Source: Chloroflexota bacterium (GTDB lineage: Bacteria > Chloroflexota > Anaerolineae > Aggregatilineales > Phototrophicaceae). From it: 33,573 bases of DNA. Numbering within the stretch: position 1 is the first letter of the stretch; every line of letters begins with the position of its first letter. The stretch spans positions 1-33,573 of the forward strand of contig JAPOSR010000072.1 in assembly GCA_026709625.1 (NCBI GenBank), read 5' to 3'. The notes under the pieces were generated by a model, which was not told where the DNA came from, did no database searches, and worked only from the letters and a program-made list of their open reading frames with translations. Made by a program: the position numbers and the translations under genes. This document shows, piece after piece, positions 17,974 through 26,747 of the stretch.

Positions 17974-18465
17974 TCAGTCTCCAAGCGCATCCGCCACATC
18001 AGCCAAGCGACAATTCAGCAGCCGCCGCAGGCCACTTGTTTCGACGCGCAGCTGTGTGCCGCGTCTGCCCGCGCTGATGACGAGGTGCGACTGCGCCGCG
18101 CCGCGAGCATCCAAGATGGTATCCCAGCGTTTGTGGGTCAATGCCAATGCGCTGATGCCGCCAACTTGCAGTCCGGTCAGTTTCTCGGCGTCTGCATGGG
18201 GCAGCAGGGCGGCTTTTTTTGCGCCCAGCTCGGCCGCCAGCCGCTTCAGATTCAGCGTCGTATTCGCTGGCAGCATGACCAGCACGGGCTTCTTTGCGCC
18301 GGCTGCCTGCGCCACCAATGTTTTGAATACGGCTTCGGCAGGGAAGCCAACCGCCGCCGCCACTTCCCGCGCGTCGCGTAGCGCAGGGTCATACTGATGC
18401 GCCTCATAGGCGATACCGCGCGCATCCAGCAGTCGCATGGAGTTGAGTTTTTTTGCTTTTGCCAT
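17974..18465 (-). CDS. ybaK: Cys-tRNA(Pro) deacylase YbaK/EbsC family
   Basis: 163-residue trans-editing protein that hydrolyses Cys mischarged on tRNA-Pro. The YbaK core is visible: VFKTLVAQ with the conserved catalytic-site Lys, the hydrophobic strand VLVMLPANTTLNLKRLA, and GLQVGGISALA, matching the family G...GG.SP(L/I)G stretch (here with Ala in place of Pro). The ending DARGAAQSHLVISAGRRGTQLRVETSGL matches the family's SAGRRG..I....L end. It follows the glycosyltransferase genes by 23 bases on the same strand and may share their transcript, although there is no functional link. Confidence 0.93.
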   Translation of the reverse strand: MAKAKKLNSMRLLDARGIAYEAHQYDPALRDAREVAAAVGFPAEAVFKTLVAQAAGAKKPVLVMLPANTTLNLKRLAAELGAKKAALLPHADAEKLTGLQVGGISALALTHKRWDTILDARGAAQSHLVISAGRRGTQLRVETSGLRRLLNCRLADVADALGD

Positions 18466-18488
18466 CGCTCTACTCGCCGCCCGGCTGT

Positions 18489-20972
18489 TTAGGCGCGGAC
18501 TCGATGAATGCCCGGGATCTGATAAAACTCTCCGGCTGGCTCGCCATCAATGGTCAGTGGCAAGAATGCGCCGGCCTGTTCGTCCCAGACGCCCAGCTGG
18601 AACACATAGAAATTGCCGGTGCGGTAATCGACTCCTTCTTGCAGGCGCAGCACCTGCCGATCGTTCACGACTTCTTCTTCATCCCACCAGCGAGTGGCAT
18701 AGACGCCGTGGCGATGAGGATTCGCTTGAAAGCGCCATTCCTCGCCGACCAGCTCGCGTTCCAGATTGTAGAGGCGCAGCACAAATTGGAGGTCGCGCTT
18801 CAGCGGCTGCCGGGCGCGCCAGCTTGGTTCGACTGTGATGGGCGTTGTGGCGAATATCTGCGGGGGATGCGCGCTGGGCAGGGCGAGCCGCAGCAGATCT
18901 CCAAACAGTATGGCTTCGGTCTCTGCTGCCAGCGCGCTGGGCAGTTGGTGACGGCGGGCAAGTTTGCGCACTTCGTAGAGTTCATAACTGAAGAAGCCGT
19001 CATAATGCGCCCGCGCGAGTTTGATGATGTCGGGCCTGCCCAGCGCCGCAACCACCTGGGTGTCGAGCGGGTCGATGCCGGTCTCAAGATAAGCTGCGCG
19101 CGCCCTGGCTCCATAGATGAAATGCGTTGCGCCCAGCGTCTCCAATTCATCCAAGCGCGTGACTGGCTGGTCGATGATTCGCATCTGCGGGAAGAAAAAT
19201 GGCAGCCGCTCTTCGCCCGGCGCGACGACGATTGGCTCGTGTTCGTCAGCGCGCAAGAAGTCGTTTAATGCCGCGACTACTTCCATCAGCGATGGATTGA
19301 AGACTTGCAGCTTCTGCCAATCGCCAGACAGGTCGGCGCGCAGCAGCCAGACCGATGACCAGCGCGCGTCAAATGCCACAGACATGAGGCCAGGCAGGCA
19401 TAGAGCAGCCAGCGCAATCAAATAGAAACGCCGGGCGGATCTGCGCATGCGCCCAGGCTGGAAGAGGATGGACAGTGCGGCTGCTGTCGGCAGACTCAGC
19501 AATGGCAAGACGGCGAATCCCAGCCGATAGTGATAGCTGTAGGAAAAAAAGTAGGTGATGAAATAGGGCGCTGCCAGCAGCAGACTCCAGCCCGCCACGC
19601 TTGCGGCTCGGCGAGTCGTTTCGTCTTTTCCAATACTCATAGTCCCGCGCAGACTGCCAGCAGCCAAAGCCAGCCCGACCGCCATGCTTGCTGCTTCCAG
19701 CGGCTGGATATAACTGGCTGGCGGGTCGACCCGGCTTGGAAACAGGGTCGAGTTGGAGGCCAGCAGCCCCGCCATCATCAGCGCGAGCCCCGTCAAGCCC
19801 AGCCCCCAACGGCGGCGGGGGAGCTTGCGCAGCAGCGCGACTGTCACAAACACAACCACTATCAACACAGCCAGCGGCGTCAGATAATCGCCACTGCGCA
19901 GGGCTCGCGTCAGCCAGACCGACTTGGGGAAGGTGATCAGCTCATGTCCCAGCAGCCAGTTGCGAAGATACCAAATCCCACCCATGGGCAAGCAGGCCAG
20001 CCCGGTATAGATTGCCACCAGGAAACGCGACCGCCAGCGCTCGGCCTCCTGTTGCGCCTGCAGCGCCGCCACAGCCAGGCAAAGCAGCACGCCCCAGACG
20101 AAGGCGCCAGCTGTCGGCTTGGTGAACAGGGCGATGCCCAGCAGCGCGCCAGCCAGCAGCGCATCCTGCCTTGCCGCAAGCTGGCAATCCGCTCGCCAGG
20201 CGCTGATGAAAAATGTCGCAGCCAGCGTGAAACTGAAAGCCAGCGGGATCTCCAGATCGCCCACGAAAGCCCACTGCCCGACCTGCGGATGCAAGAACCA
20301 CAGCGCCGCGCAGTATAGCCCCGTCCGCCGCCCTACCAGTCGCGCGCCCAGCTGATAAGCCGCCAGCAGACTGCCGATATGCAGCAAGGGCAGCGTCATG
20401 CGCGCGGCATGGTCGTTGATCTCGCCAAGCAAGGTCTGAATATACGCGAATTGCAGCGACAGGAATTGCGGGTAATAGGCGATGTCTTTGGGGATGAAGC
20501 CTTCTAGGAAGTAGAGCCGCCCCTGATAGCCATATACCCACAGGGCGTCGTAAGCAGTGAACGGAAAATAGGCGGTGTGCAGCCAGCGCAGCGCGATCGC
20601 CACAGCGACCAGGCTGATGATGAGCTTTTCGTCAATCGCCAATGGAGCGCGCGCCACCGGCCTGACCGCAGCCTTTCGCTTGCGCCAAGCCAGACTCGCC
20701 CCGGCTGCTGCAATTGCCGCGCTGCCCAGCAGTATGGATTCCGCCGTGATGAGACGCTGCTCCAGCCCGCCGCCAGCCACGCCTAGGATCAGCAGCCAGC
20801 CAGTCATCCAAGCGGGACCAAGCGCCAGCGCCAGCGCCATCACCAACGTCCGCGACTGCCACTGCTCGCGCCCCAGCAGCGCCAAGGACCAGGGCAATCC
20901 CAGCCCCAGCGCCATCCATAGCGCCGGCAGCAGACCGGGCAGCGAAGCCTCAAGCCAATCCAGCGATGCCAT
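18489..20972 (-). CDS. Membrane glycosyltransferase, GT39/ArnT-like, with C-terminal beta-rich domain
   Basis: 827 residues. About 13 membrane helices occupy residues 10-560. An Asp in the first large outer loop (FPFTAYDALWVYG, Asp142) sits where GT-C enzymes of the PMT/ArnT type keep a catalytic Asp. Such enzymes move a sugar from a polyprenyl-phosphate donor to a protein or lipid outside the membrane. The last 250 or so residues are soluble and beta-rich, with RWWDEEEVVNDRQVL and GNFYVFQLGVWDEQAG, a tail often attached to GT39-like proteins in Chloroflexota. The ATG at 20972 overlaps the upstream glycosyltransferase gene by 23 bases; an alternative start is 21026. Donor and acceptor are unknown. 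Confidence 0.8.
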   Translation of the reverse strand: MASLDWLEASLPGLLPALWMALGLGLPWSLALLGREQWQSRTLVMALALALGPAWMTGWLLILGVAGGGLEQRLITAESILLGSAAIAAAGASLAWRKRKAAVRPVARAPLAIDEKLIISLVAVAIALRWLHTAYFPFTAYDALWVYGYQGRLYFLEGFIPKDIAYYPQFLSLQFAYIQTLLGEINDHAARMTLPLLHIGSLLAAYQLGARLVGRRTGLYCAALWFLHPQVGQWAFVGDLEIPLAFSFTLAATFFISAWRADCQLAARQDALLAGALLGIALFTKPTAGAFVWGVLLCLAVAALQAQQEAERWRSRFLVAIYTGLACLPMGGIWYLRNWLLGHELITFPKSVWLTRALRSGDYLTPLAVLIVVVFVTVALLRKLPRRRWGLGLTGLALMMAGLLASNSTLFPSRVDPPASYIQPLEAASMAVGLALAAGSLRGTMSIGKDETTRRAASVAGWSLLLAAPYFITYFFSYSYHYRLGFAVLPLLSLPTAAALSILFQPGRMRRSARRFYLIALAALCLPGLMSVAFDARWSSVWLLRADLSGDWQKLQVFNPSLMEVVAALNDFLRADEHEPIVVAPGEERLPFFFPQMRIIDQPVTRLDELETLGATHFIYGARARAAYLETGIDPLDTQVVAALGRPDIIKLARAHYDGFFSYELYEVRKLARRHQLPSALAAETEAILFGDLLRLALPSAHPPQIFATTPITVEPSWRARQPLKRDLQFVLRLYNLERELVGEEWRFQANPHRHGVYATRWWDEEEVVNDRQVLRLQEGVDYRTGNFYVFQLGVWDEQAGAFLPLTIDGEPAGEFYQIPGIHRVRA

Positions 20973-22296
20973 ACGCTCGCTTTCTGGAGTTGCGCCACAG
21001 CCAACGCGCCGATGCAACCAGCGCATGGGCAGCCAGAATGATCAAACCAGGCAGCAGCGGCAGGTAATAGCGCGCCCAGGGCAAGGGTGTAACCATCAGG
21101 GTGAACAGCCCCGTCCCGCCGATCCACAGCAGCAGCAGCAGCCGATGCTCTGGCAGCGTTCGTTTGTCAGCCCAAAGCGTCGCCGCGCCCAACAACGCCA
21201 GCAGCAGGCAAAGCAAACCCAGCCGCCCCGAAGCGCCGATGAACAAGGTGCCTGCCCAGCCCGAGCGTTCATAATTGGCGATCTGCGCGCTGATCGGCTC
21301 GTATGCCGCCCAGGCAGCCACCTCGAAGTATTGCCTCGCGCCCACAAAGACAAACTGGAAGAAGCCCGCCACTTGCCCGGCGAAGTCCGGATAGCCGCCG
21401 AATGCCTCGATCTGCCCTCGCAGCAGGTCGGCGCGCATGTCCAGCACCAGCGCGGGCAGTTGTGCTGGCGCAGCCCACCAAGCGGGATTCATCAGCAAAA
21501 ACACCGCGAACATGATTAAGCCAGCCAGCGCCAGCCCCGCCAGATCGCGTAGCGCGCCTTTGTCTTGCCGGCGCAGCAGCCGCCAAATTGGCAGCATCGC
21601 GCAACTGGATAGAGTCAGCGCGCATGCGACCAGGTTGGGATGCTTGGCTGCCAGCGCAAACCCCGCGCAGACGCCCAGCAGCGCGTATCGCCACCAGCGC
21701 CGTTCTTGCAGCAGCCATGCGCCCGCCAGCAGGACCAGCATCAACCCCAGCAAGTGACTGCCTTCCATCATGGCGCGCCGTCCGTTGATCAGGATGTTGG
21801 GGTGCAGGACGAAGAAGGCGCTGGCAACCCATGCGGTCGGTCTATTCAAGGTCAGCCGCAGCAGCGCGAAGAAGCAAGCCGCCGCCAAAGCCAGTTGCGC
21901 CGCAGACGCCAGGCGCGCCCGCCCCAGCAGCTCAACGTTAGGGATGCGTCCGCGCGTCTCATTCCAGTTGTAATCTCTGTTCCATGCCCACTGTTCGTTT
22001 AACTCGCGCGGGGACAAGCCCAGTCCCTGCGCCAGCGCGCCATAGACAGTCTTGGAGATCGTGCCATTCAAAAGGCGCAGATGCTGCTCGGCAGGGCTTG
22101 TCGACCAGCTCGGGTCGTATGCCAGCCGCGACAGATCGCCTTCGACAAACAGATAGCTATAATCGCGCCCCATATAGATTAATGTGGATTCGTCACCATG
22201 GAAAGGAATCTGCTGCGCGCCAGCCAGCGCATATATCGCCAAGGCAAACAGCCATAGCGCGTCAAGCGGGCTTGAAAGAAGGGTGAAGCGGCGCAT
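20950..22296 (-). CDS. Membrane glycosyltransferase, PMT/GT39-like
   Basis: 448 residues with about 9-10 membrane segments and no soluble C-terminal domain. The first outer loop reads IPFHGDESTLIYMGRDY: the DE pair (Asp35, Glu36) is the GT-C signature of dolichyl- or polyprenyl-phosphate-sugar mannosyltransferases. The helix FVLHPNILINGRRAMMEGSHLLGLMLVLLAGAW and loop FALAAKHPNL resemble PMT-family segments. It overlaps the following glycosyltransferase gene, so the two are probably co-translated and may add sugars to the same acceptor. Ends shortly after its last helix. Function beyond the family is not readable from the sequence. Confidence 0.8.
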   Translation of the reverse strand: MRRFTLLSSPLDALWLFALAIYALAGAQQIPFHGDESTLIYMGRDYSYLFVEGDLSRLAYDPSWSTSPAEQHLRLLNGTISKTVYGALAQGLGLSPRELNEQWAWNRDYNWNETRGRIPNVELLGRARLASAAQLALAAACFFALLRLTLNRPTAWVASAFFVLHPNILINGRRAMMEGSHLLGLMLVLLAGAWLLQERRWWRYALLGVCAGFALAAKHPNLVACALTLSSCAMLPIWRLLRRQDKGALRDLAGLALAGLIMFAVFLLMNPAWWAAPAQLPALVLDMRADLLRGQIEAFGGYPDFAGQVAGFFQFVFVGARQYFEVAAWAAYEPISAQIANYERSGWAGTLFIGASGRLGLLCLLLALLGAATLWADKRTLPEHRLLLLLWIGGTGLFTLMVTPLPWARYYLPLLPGLIILAAHALVASARWLWRNSRKRAYGIAGLA

Positions 22297-22327
22297 TGGC
22301 TTTCTGTCATGTTAGCCTTGTCGTTTC

Positions 22328-22355
22328 ATTCTACTGTTTTGACTGGTTTCGGCAA
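22328..22355 (-). promoter_or_regulatory. Promoter of the glycosyltransferase operon
   Basis: On the minus strand TTGCCG (22355-22350), a 16-base spacer and TAGAAT (22333-22328), 32 bases before the first ATG. It is divergent from the promoter of the small secreted protein. Confidence 0.5.
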
Positions 22356-22412
22356 TGGAAAGCACGGAGGGCAAAGCAGGTCAATCGCGCCAGTGCCTTT
22401 GCATTAATCTCA

Positions 22413-22441
22413 TTGACATCGCTTTGAATTCGCGCTATAAA
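22413..22441 (+). promoter_or_regulatory. Near-consensus promoter of the small secreted protein
   Basis: A perfect TTGACA (22413-22418), a 17-base spacer and TATAAA (22436-22441). It is the closest match to the sigma-70 consensus noticed in the window, 33 bases before the ATG. Confidence 0.75.
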
Positions 22442-22474
22442 ACCCCGCGTTGGAGACAGGCGAAGGAGGTCTCT

Positions 22475-22975
22475 ATGAAGAAAGTGGTGATTTTGATGGT
22501 GTCTGCCATGAGCTTGCTTGTGGCTTTGCCGGCACAAGCCAAGCTGCCAGCCCCCGGCAATGTTAGCACGGATGTCCGATGGGGCGGGAGCGCATATGAC
22601 GGCTACTGCTTGCGCGTTAGCTGGGATGGCATAGAGCGGAATGGAGCGTATTTGTCACCCACCCTCTATACGGTCATGTTGCGCAAACCATCATCCCACG
22701 GTGGCGGAATCCCCGATTATATTTCCGGTGGCCAGAGTCAAGGCGCGGATACGGTCTGGACGAATGTCAGCGATCTTCCAAGAGTGCACCACAGTAACCG
22801 GTCATCTTTCTTGGCGACGTTTTGTGGGCTGGAAGGCGACCAGAAGGTCGTTGTCCGTGTACGCGGCTACCTTCTCAGCGCATCCCCAATCACCTCGCGG
22901 GCGCAAGAAAAAGACCTGAAAGGCCGCATGTCAGACAAGGTGAAGGTCGACATTCCGGCGAACCCAAGCTCATAA
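22475..22975 (+). CDS. Small secreted protein of unknown function, possibly fibronectin-III-like
   Basis: 166 residues, not recognised. A clear signal peptide MKKVVILMVSAMSLLVALPAQA ends at an AxA-type site after residue 22, with no Cys for lipidation. The mature part (144 residues) has a pattern like one fibronectin type III domain: PGNV near the start, CLRVSWDG (strand B with the key Trp), YTVMLR, then FCGLEGDQKVVVRVRGYLLSASPIT, similar to the L.GL......VRV.AY....SP end of such domains. The two cysteines (45 and 117) could form a disulfide outside the cytoplasm. The start follows AAGGAGG, the strongest Shine-Dalgarno noticed here. GC content looks a little lower than its neighbours. Transcribed alone from its own promoter. 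Confidence 0.75.
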   Translation: MKKVVILMVSAMSLLVALPAQAKLPAPGNVSTDVRWGGSAYDGYCLRVSWDGIERNGAYLSPTLYTVMLRKPSSHGGGIPDYISGGQSQGADTVWTNVSDLPRVHHSNRSSFLATFCGLEGDQKVVVRVRGYLLSASPITSRAQEKDLKGRMSDKVKVDIPANPSS

Positions 22976-22990
22976 CAGCAAGACGCATAA

Positions 22991-23019
22991 CGGGGGAGGC
23001 CCGCTCGTGGCTTCCCCCG
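22991..23019. terminator. Strong hairpin between convergent genes
   Basis: CGGGGGAGGCC and GGCTTCCCCCG form an 11-base stem (one G-U pair) with a 7-base loop, lying between the small secreted gene and the convergent carrier gene. No long T-tract follows on either strand. Position suggests it ends transcription from both sides. Confidence 0.65.
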
Positions 23020-23037
23020 CTTGCACCGCCGTTTGCA

Positions 23038-23532
23038 CTAAGCTTCTTTGACTTCGACCAGCAGCATATTTTTTTCTACGGCTTGCCCGGCCGCCACCTG
23101 CACCGAGCGCACGATGCCGCTGATCGGCGATTTAAGTTCGTTCTGCATTTTCATCGACTCGAGGATGATCAATGTATCGCCGATTTCGACTGTTTGGTCG
23201 GGCTGGACAGCCACTTCGACGATTAGCCCGGGCATAGGCGCGCGCACCTCGCCCGAGCCAGTTTGTTGCAAGCCGCGCCGCTGCATCATCAGGATAGCTC
23301 GCTCGTCCAGCACCTGGGTCTCGAACAAGCGTCCGCCCATCATCACAGCGATGCTGCCTTCGTCATCATCAATGACCGCTTCCAGCGATTTGTTCGCGGT
23401 GATGACAGAAAACAACGAGCCGCCCAGGTTCAAAAAATCAACATCGCGCTCGTCGCCGTCAATCAGCACTGCGCCATCTTTGTCGATTTCGATCTCGTAC
23501 TGCTGATTGTTGATTCTGGCGACATACTTCAT
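23038..23532 (-). CDS. Biotin carboxyl carrier protein of acyl-CoA carboxylase
   Basis: 164 residues. Carries biotin between the carboxylase and transferase subunits. The C-terminal biotinyl domain (about 95-164) has the target motif ESMKM with Lys128, and the flanking APMPGLIVEV and SPISGIV half-barrel repeats. The N-terminal 85 residues (FSVITANKSLEAVI) resemble the biotin-transfer linker region normally fused to propionyl-CoA carboxylase alpha chains, so this looks like a split alpha chain. The ATG at 23532 overlaps the carboxylase stop as ATGA, giving translational coupling; an ATG ten codons upstream was rejected. Confidence 0.93.
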   Translation of the reverse strand: MKYVARINNQQYEIEIDKDGAVLIDGDERDVDFLNLGGSLFSVITANKSLEAVIDDDEGSIAVMMGGRLFETQVLDERAILMMQRRGLQQTGSGEVRAPMPGLIVEVAVQPDQTVEIGDTLIILESMKMQNELKSPISGIVRSVQVAAGQAVEKNMLLVEVKEA

Positions 23533-25058
23533 CGGTGCATCCTCTCGAAGCGCCCCATCCACTTCCAGTTGGAGGCATCGCGCTTGGCGGGCGAAACGAC
23601 CTGCGAAGCCAACTGCCGCTTGCGGTGCGCGTACAAAGTTGCCGCGATAGCCGCTGTTTCCAATTCGTCCGGCGTGGGATCTTGCTCATAGGTGCGCATA
23701 TTGAAGCGCTGCTCGACGAAATTGGTGTCGAATCGGCCGGCGATGAAACTGATGCTGTTGAGCAGGTTGATATGAAACGGGATATTGTGCTTCAAGCCCA
23801 TGATGCGATATTCGCTCAGCGCGCGCCGCATGCGCAGCATGGCTTCAGAGCGCGTATCGCCCCAGGTGATGAGCTTGGCGATTAAACTGTCATAATAGGG
23901 CGTAATCTCCGCGCCGGAATACACGCCGCTGTCGACGCGCACGCCGGGGCCGTTCGGCAAGATCATGGTGCTGATTTGCCCGGTGGATGGCATGAAGTTG
24001 GCATAAGGGTCTTCGGCATTGATGCGGCATTCAATCGCCCAGCCTTTTGGCTGCAGCACGCTTTCTGTGGGGCTCATGCGGCGTCCACGGGCAATGCGGA
24101 TCTGCTCTTTGGCGATATCGACACCCGTCACCAACTCTGTCACCGGATGCTCGACTTGCAGGCGCGTATTCATCTCAAGGAAGTAGTAATTCTTGTCGCG
24201 GTCGACCAGGCATTCGATCGTGCCAGCGTTGGTATAATTCACCGACTGCGCCGCCGCGATGGCCATATTCCCCATTTTTTCGCGCAGGCCGGCATCGACA
24301 AAGACGCTGGGCGCTTCTTCGAGCAATTTTTGGTTGCGCCGCTGGATGGAACATTCGCGCTCGCCCAGGTGCACGGTATTGCCATGCGCGTCTGCCAGCA
24401 CTTGAAACTCGATATGCCGCGCGCCCAAGAGCAGCTTTTCTACATAGACATCGCCATTGCCAAAGGCGCTTTCTGCCTCGCGCCGCGCCGTGTGCAGCGC
24501 CGATTCAAAGTGGCTGGGTTCGTGCACGGGGCGCATGCCCATGCCGCCGCCGCCCGCCACCGCCTTAATCAACACCGGAAAGCCGATGCGCCGCGCCGCC
24601 TGCAGCAATTCGCTGTCGGGCAGTCCCGCTTCTGTGCCCGGCACCAAGGGCACGCCATGACGCATCACGGCTGTGCGGGCAGCCTGTTTGTCGCCCATCG
24701 TGGCGATCGCGCGTGGCGAGGGACCGATCCACACCAAGCCCGCTTCCATCACCGCGCCGGCAAAATCGGCATTTTCCGCCAGGAATCCATAGCCGGGGTG
24801 CACAGCGTCCGCGCCGGTTTTGCGCGCCACATCAATGAGCGTGTCGCCGCGCAGGTAACTTTCGGCTGGTCGCGGCCCGCCAATGTGCACCGCTTCGTCA
24901 GCATAGCGAACATGCAGCGCCGCGCGGTCGACATCAGAATAAACCGCGACGGTGGGAATGCCCAGATCACGCGCCGCGCGGATGATGCGCACAGCGATCT
25001 CGCCGCGGTTGGCAACCAGGATTTTGTTGATGCCCGTGCCGGTCTGCGTCTCTGCCAT
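23529..25058 (-). CDS. Biotin carboxylase subunit of acyl-CoA carboxylase
   Basis: 509 residues. Uses ATP and bicarbonate to carboxylate carrier-bound biotin. The N-terminal domain starts KILVANRGEIAVRIIRAARDLGI. HPGYGFLAENADFA and the ATP-grasp glycine loop AVAGGGGMGMRPVH (the usual form is GGGGKGM; Lys is replaced by Met here) follow, then ERECSIQRRNQKLLEEAPS and YFLEMNTRLQVEHPVTE with the conserved Glu, Asn and Arg. It ends without biotinyl or transfer domains, which are supplied by the next gene. Sits 8 bases after the carboxyltransferase gene. Context suggests propionyl-CoA rather than acetyl-CoA as substrate (epimerase nearby), but the two are hard to separate by sequence. Confidence 0.95.
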   Translation of the reverse strand: MAETQTGTGINKILVANRGEIAVRIIRAARDLGIPTVAVYSDVDRAALHVRYADEAVHIGGPRPAESYLRGDTLIDVARKTGADAVHPGYGFLAENADFAGAVMEAGLVWIGPSPRAIATMGDKQAARTAVMRHGVPLVPGTEAGLPDSELLQAARRIGFPVLIKAVAGGGGMGMRPVHEPSHFESALHTARREAESAFGNGDVYVEKLLLGARHIEFQVLADAHGNTVHLGERECSIQRRNQKLLEEAPSVFVDAGLREKMGNMAIAAAQSVNYTNAGTIECLVDRDKNYYFLEMNTRLQVEHPVTELVTGVDIAKEQIRIARGRRMSPTESVLQPKGWAIECRINAEDPYANFMPSTGQISTMILPNGPGVRVDSGVYSGAEITPYYDSLIAKLITWGDTRSEAMLRMRRALSEYRIMGLKHNIPFHINLLNSISFIAGRFDTNFVEQRFNMRTYEQDPTPDELETAAIAATLYAHRKRQLASQVVSPAKRDASNWKWMGRFERMHR

Positions 25059-25066
25059 AACAGCCT

Positions 25067-26617
25067 CTACAGCGGGATATTGCCGTGCTTCTTGGGTGGA
25101 TTCTCGTCCCGCTTGTTCTGAAAGACTTGCAAGGCGTTGATCAAGCGCGCTCGCGTGTTGCGCGGCTCAATGATGTCGTCGATGAAACCGCGGCTGGCTG
25201 CGATGTAGGGGTTGGCAAATGTGGCGCGATACTCATCCGCCAGCTCTTGCTTGCGGGCGTCTGCTTCGGCAGCTTCTTTCAGCTCGCGGCGATAAATGAT
25301 TTCTACCGCGCCCTCTGGTCCCATCACAGCGATCTCGGCGGTGGGCCAGGCGATATACAGGTCGGCGCGGATGTGCTTGCTGTTCATGACACAATACGCG
25401 CCGCCATAGGCTTTGCGCGTGGTCACCGTCAGCTTGGGCACGGTCGCCTCGCAATAGGCATAAAGCAGCTTCGCGCCGCTCATGATGATGCCGTTGTGCT
25501 CTTGGTCGGCGCCGGGCAGATAGCCAGGCACATCGACAAAAGTGATCAACGGCACATTGAAGGCATCGCAGGTGCGCACAAAACGAGCGGCTTTTTCACT
25601 GGCTTTGATATCCAGCACGCCCGCCAGCACCATAGGCTGATTCGCCACGATGCCCACCGCTGTGCCGCCCAGCCGCGCATACCCGCAGACGATATTGGCC
25701 GCGAAGCCTTCGTGCACCTCGAAAAAATGCCCATCATCGACGATCAACTCAATCACGCGCTTGATATCGTAAGGCTGGTTGGGGTTTTCGGGCACGATGG
25801 CATCCAGCGCCGATTCTGTGCGCAGAGGGTCGTCGGTGGTCGCCAGTGGCGGGGGGTCTTCCATATTGTTTTGGGGCAGATAACTCAGCAGCTCGCGCAC
25901 CATGGTCAGCGACTGGGTTTCGTCGTCTGCGACAAAGTGGCAGACGCCGCTGATGCTGCTGTGCACCGATGCGCCGCCCAGGTCTTCAAACGTTACATCT
26001 TCGTTGAGCACTTGTTTGACGACATCGGGACCCGTGATGAACATGTAGCTGCTGTCTTTGACCATGATGATGAAATCAGTCAGGGCCGGGCTGTAGACTG
26101 CGCCGCCCGCGCAGGGTCCCATAATCACGCTGATTTGCGGGATGACGCCGCTGGCTTGTGTGTTCCGCAAGAAGATATCGGCATACCCACCTAGGCTCTC
26201 GACGCCTTCCTGGATGCGCGCGCCACCGCTGTCATTCAAGCCAATCACTGGCGCGCCAACTTTGACGGCCATGTCCATAATTTTGATGATCTTGGCTGCG
26301 TGGGCTTCGCTGAGGCTGCCGCCGATGACAGTGAAATCTTGCGAATAGACATAGACCAGCCGCCCGTCGATGGTGCCCCAGCCGGTGACGACGCTGTCGC
26401 TGAGCGGGCGGTTGCGCTCCAAGCCGAACTTGCTGCTGTGATGATGCACGAAGGCATCGACCTCGTGAAAGCTGCCAGGGTCAAGCAAGATATCGAGCCG
26501 TTCGCGGGCGGTCTTTTTGCCTTTGTCGTGTTGCCGCTGGGTGCGCGCTTCGCCACCGCCGCGCTGGCTTTCGGCGCGTTTGGCGCGCAGCTGCTCAATC
26601 TTCGGGCTGGTCGTCAT
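25067..26617 (-). CDS. pccB: Acyl-CoA carboxyltransferase beta chain (propionyl-CoA carboxylase type)
   Basis: 516 residues, full length for PccB/MmdA-type enzymes. Moves CO2 from carboxybiotin to acyl-CoA. The N-terminal crotonase-like half holds [49 protein letters not shown] and [18 protein letters not shown], the oxyanion and acyl-CoA region. The C-terminal half has [29 protein letters not shown] and [14 protein letters not shown], the biotin-side oxyanion loops, and ends KHGNIPL as usual. The start at 26617 is preceded by GGGAG. First gene of the three-gene carboxylase operon. Propionyl-CoA is the likely substrate, and methylmalonyl-CoA decarboxylase activity is the main alternative. Confidence 0.94.
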   Translation of the reverse strand: MTTSPKIEQLRAKRAESQRGGGEARTQRQHDKGKKTARERLDILLDPGSFHEVDAFVHHHSSKFGLERNRPLSDSVVTGWGTIDGRLVYVYSQDFTVIGGSLSEAHAAKIIKIMDMAVKVGAPVIGLNDSGGARIQEGVESLGGYADIFLRNTQASGVIPQISVIMGPCAGGAVYSPALTDFIIMVKDSSYMFITGPDVVKQVLNEDVTFEDLGGASVHSSISGVCHFVADDETQSLTMVRELLSYLPQNNMEDPPPLATTDDPLRTESALDAIVPENPNQPYDIKRVIELIVDDGHFFEVHEGFAANIVCGYARLGGTAVGIVANQPMVLAGVLDIKASEKAARFVRTCDAFNVPLITFVDVPGYLPGADQEHNGIIMSGAKLLYAYCEATVPKLTVTTRKAYGGAYCVMNSKHIRADLYIAWPTAEIAVMGPEGAVEIIYRRELKEAAEADARKQELADEYRATFANPYIAASRGFIDDIIEPRNTRARLINALQVFQNKRDENPPKKHGNIPL

Positions 26618-26656
26618 GTGGTCTCCCTAGACGCGGCGCTGTGGGCGCAATGGCGC

Positions 26657-26662
26657 AGTATA
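26657..26662 (-). promoter_or_regulatory. Possible -10 of the carboxylase operon
   Basis: TATACT on the minus strand, 40 bases before the pccB ATG in the 130-base gap after the CYTH gene. No clear -35 is seen. Confidence 0.3.
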
Positions 26663-26712
26663 CGGCGAAGCCTGCGCTTATTGTAGGGCAAGTCCAAGCG
26701 AGTCAGGCGTTC

Positions 26713-26728
26713 TTCACCACAGAGGCGC
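26713..26728. repeat. Short inverted copy of the dispersed intergenic repeat
   Basis: TTCACCACAGAGGCGC is the exact reverse complement of 12220-12235. It lies between the CYTH gene and pccB, in the leader or promoter region of the carboxylase operon. Confidence 0.55.
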
Positions 26729-26747
26729 AAGCGGCTTTGCGGTCAAT

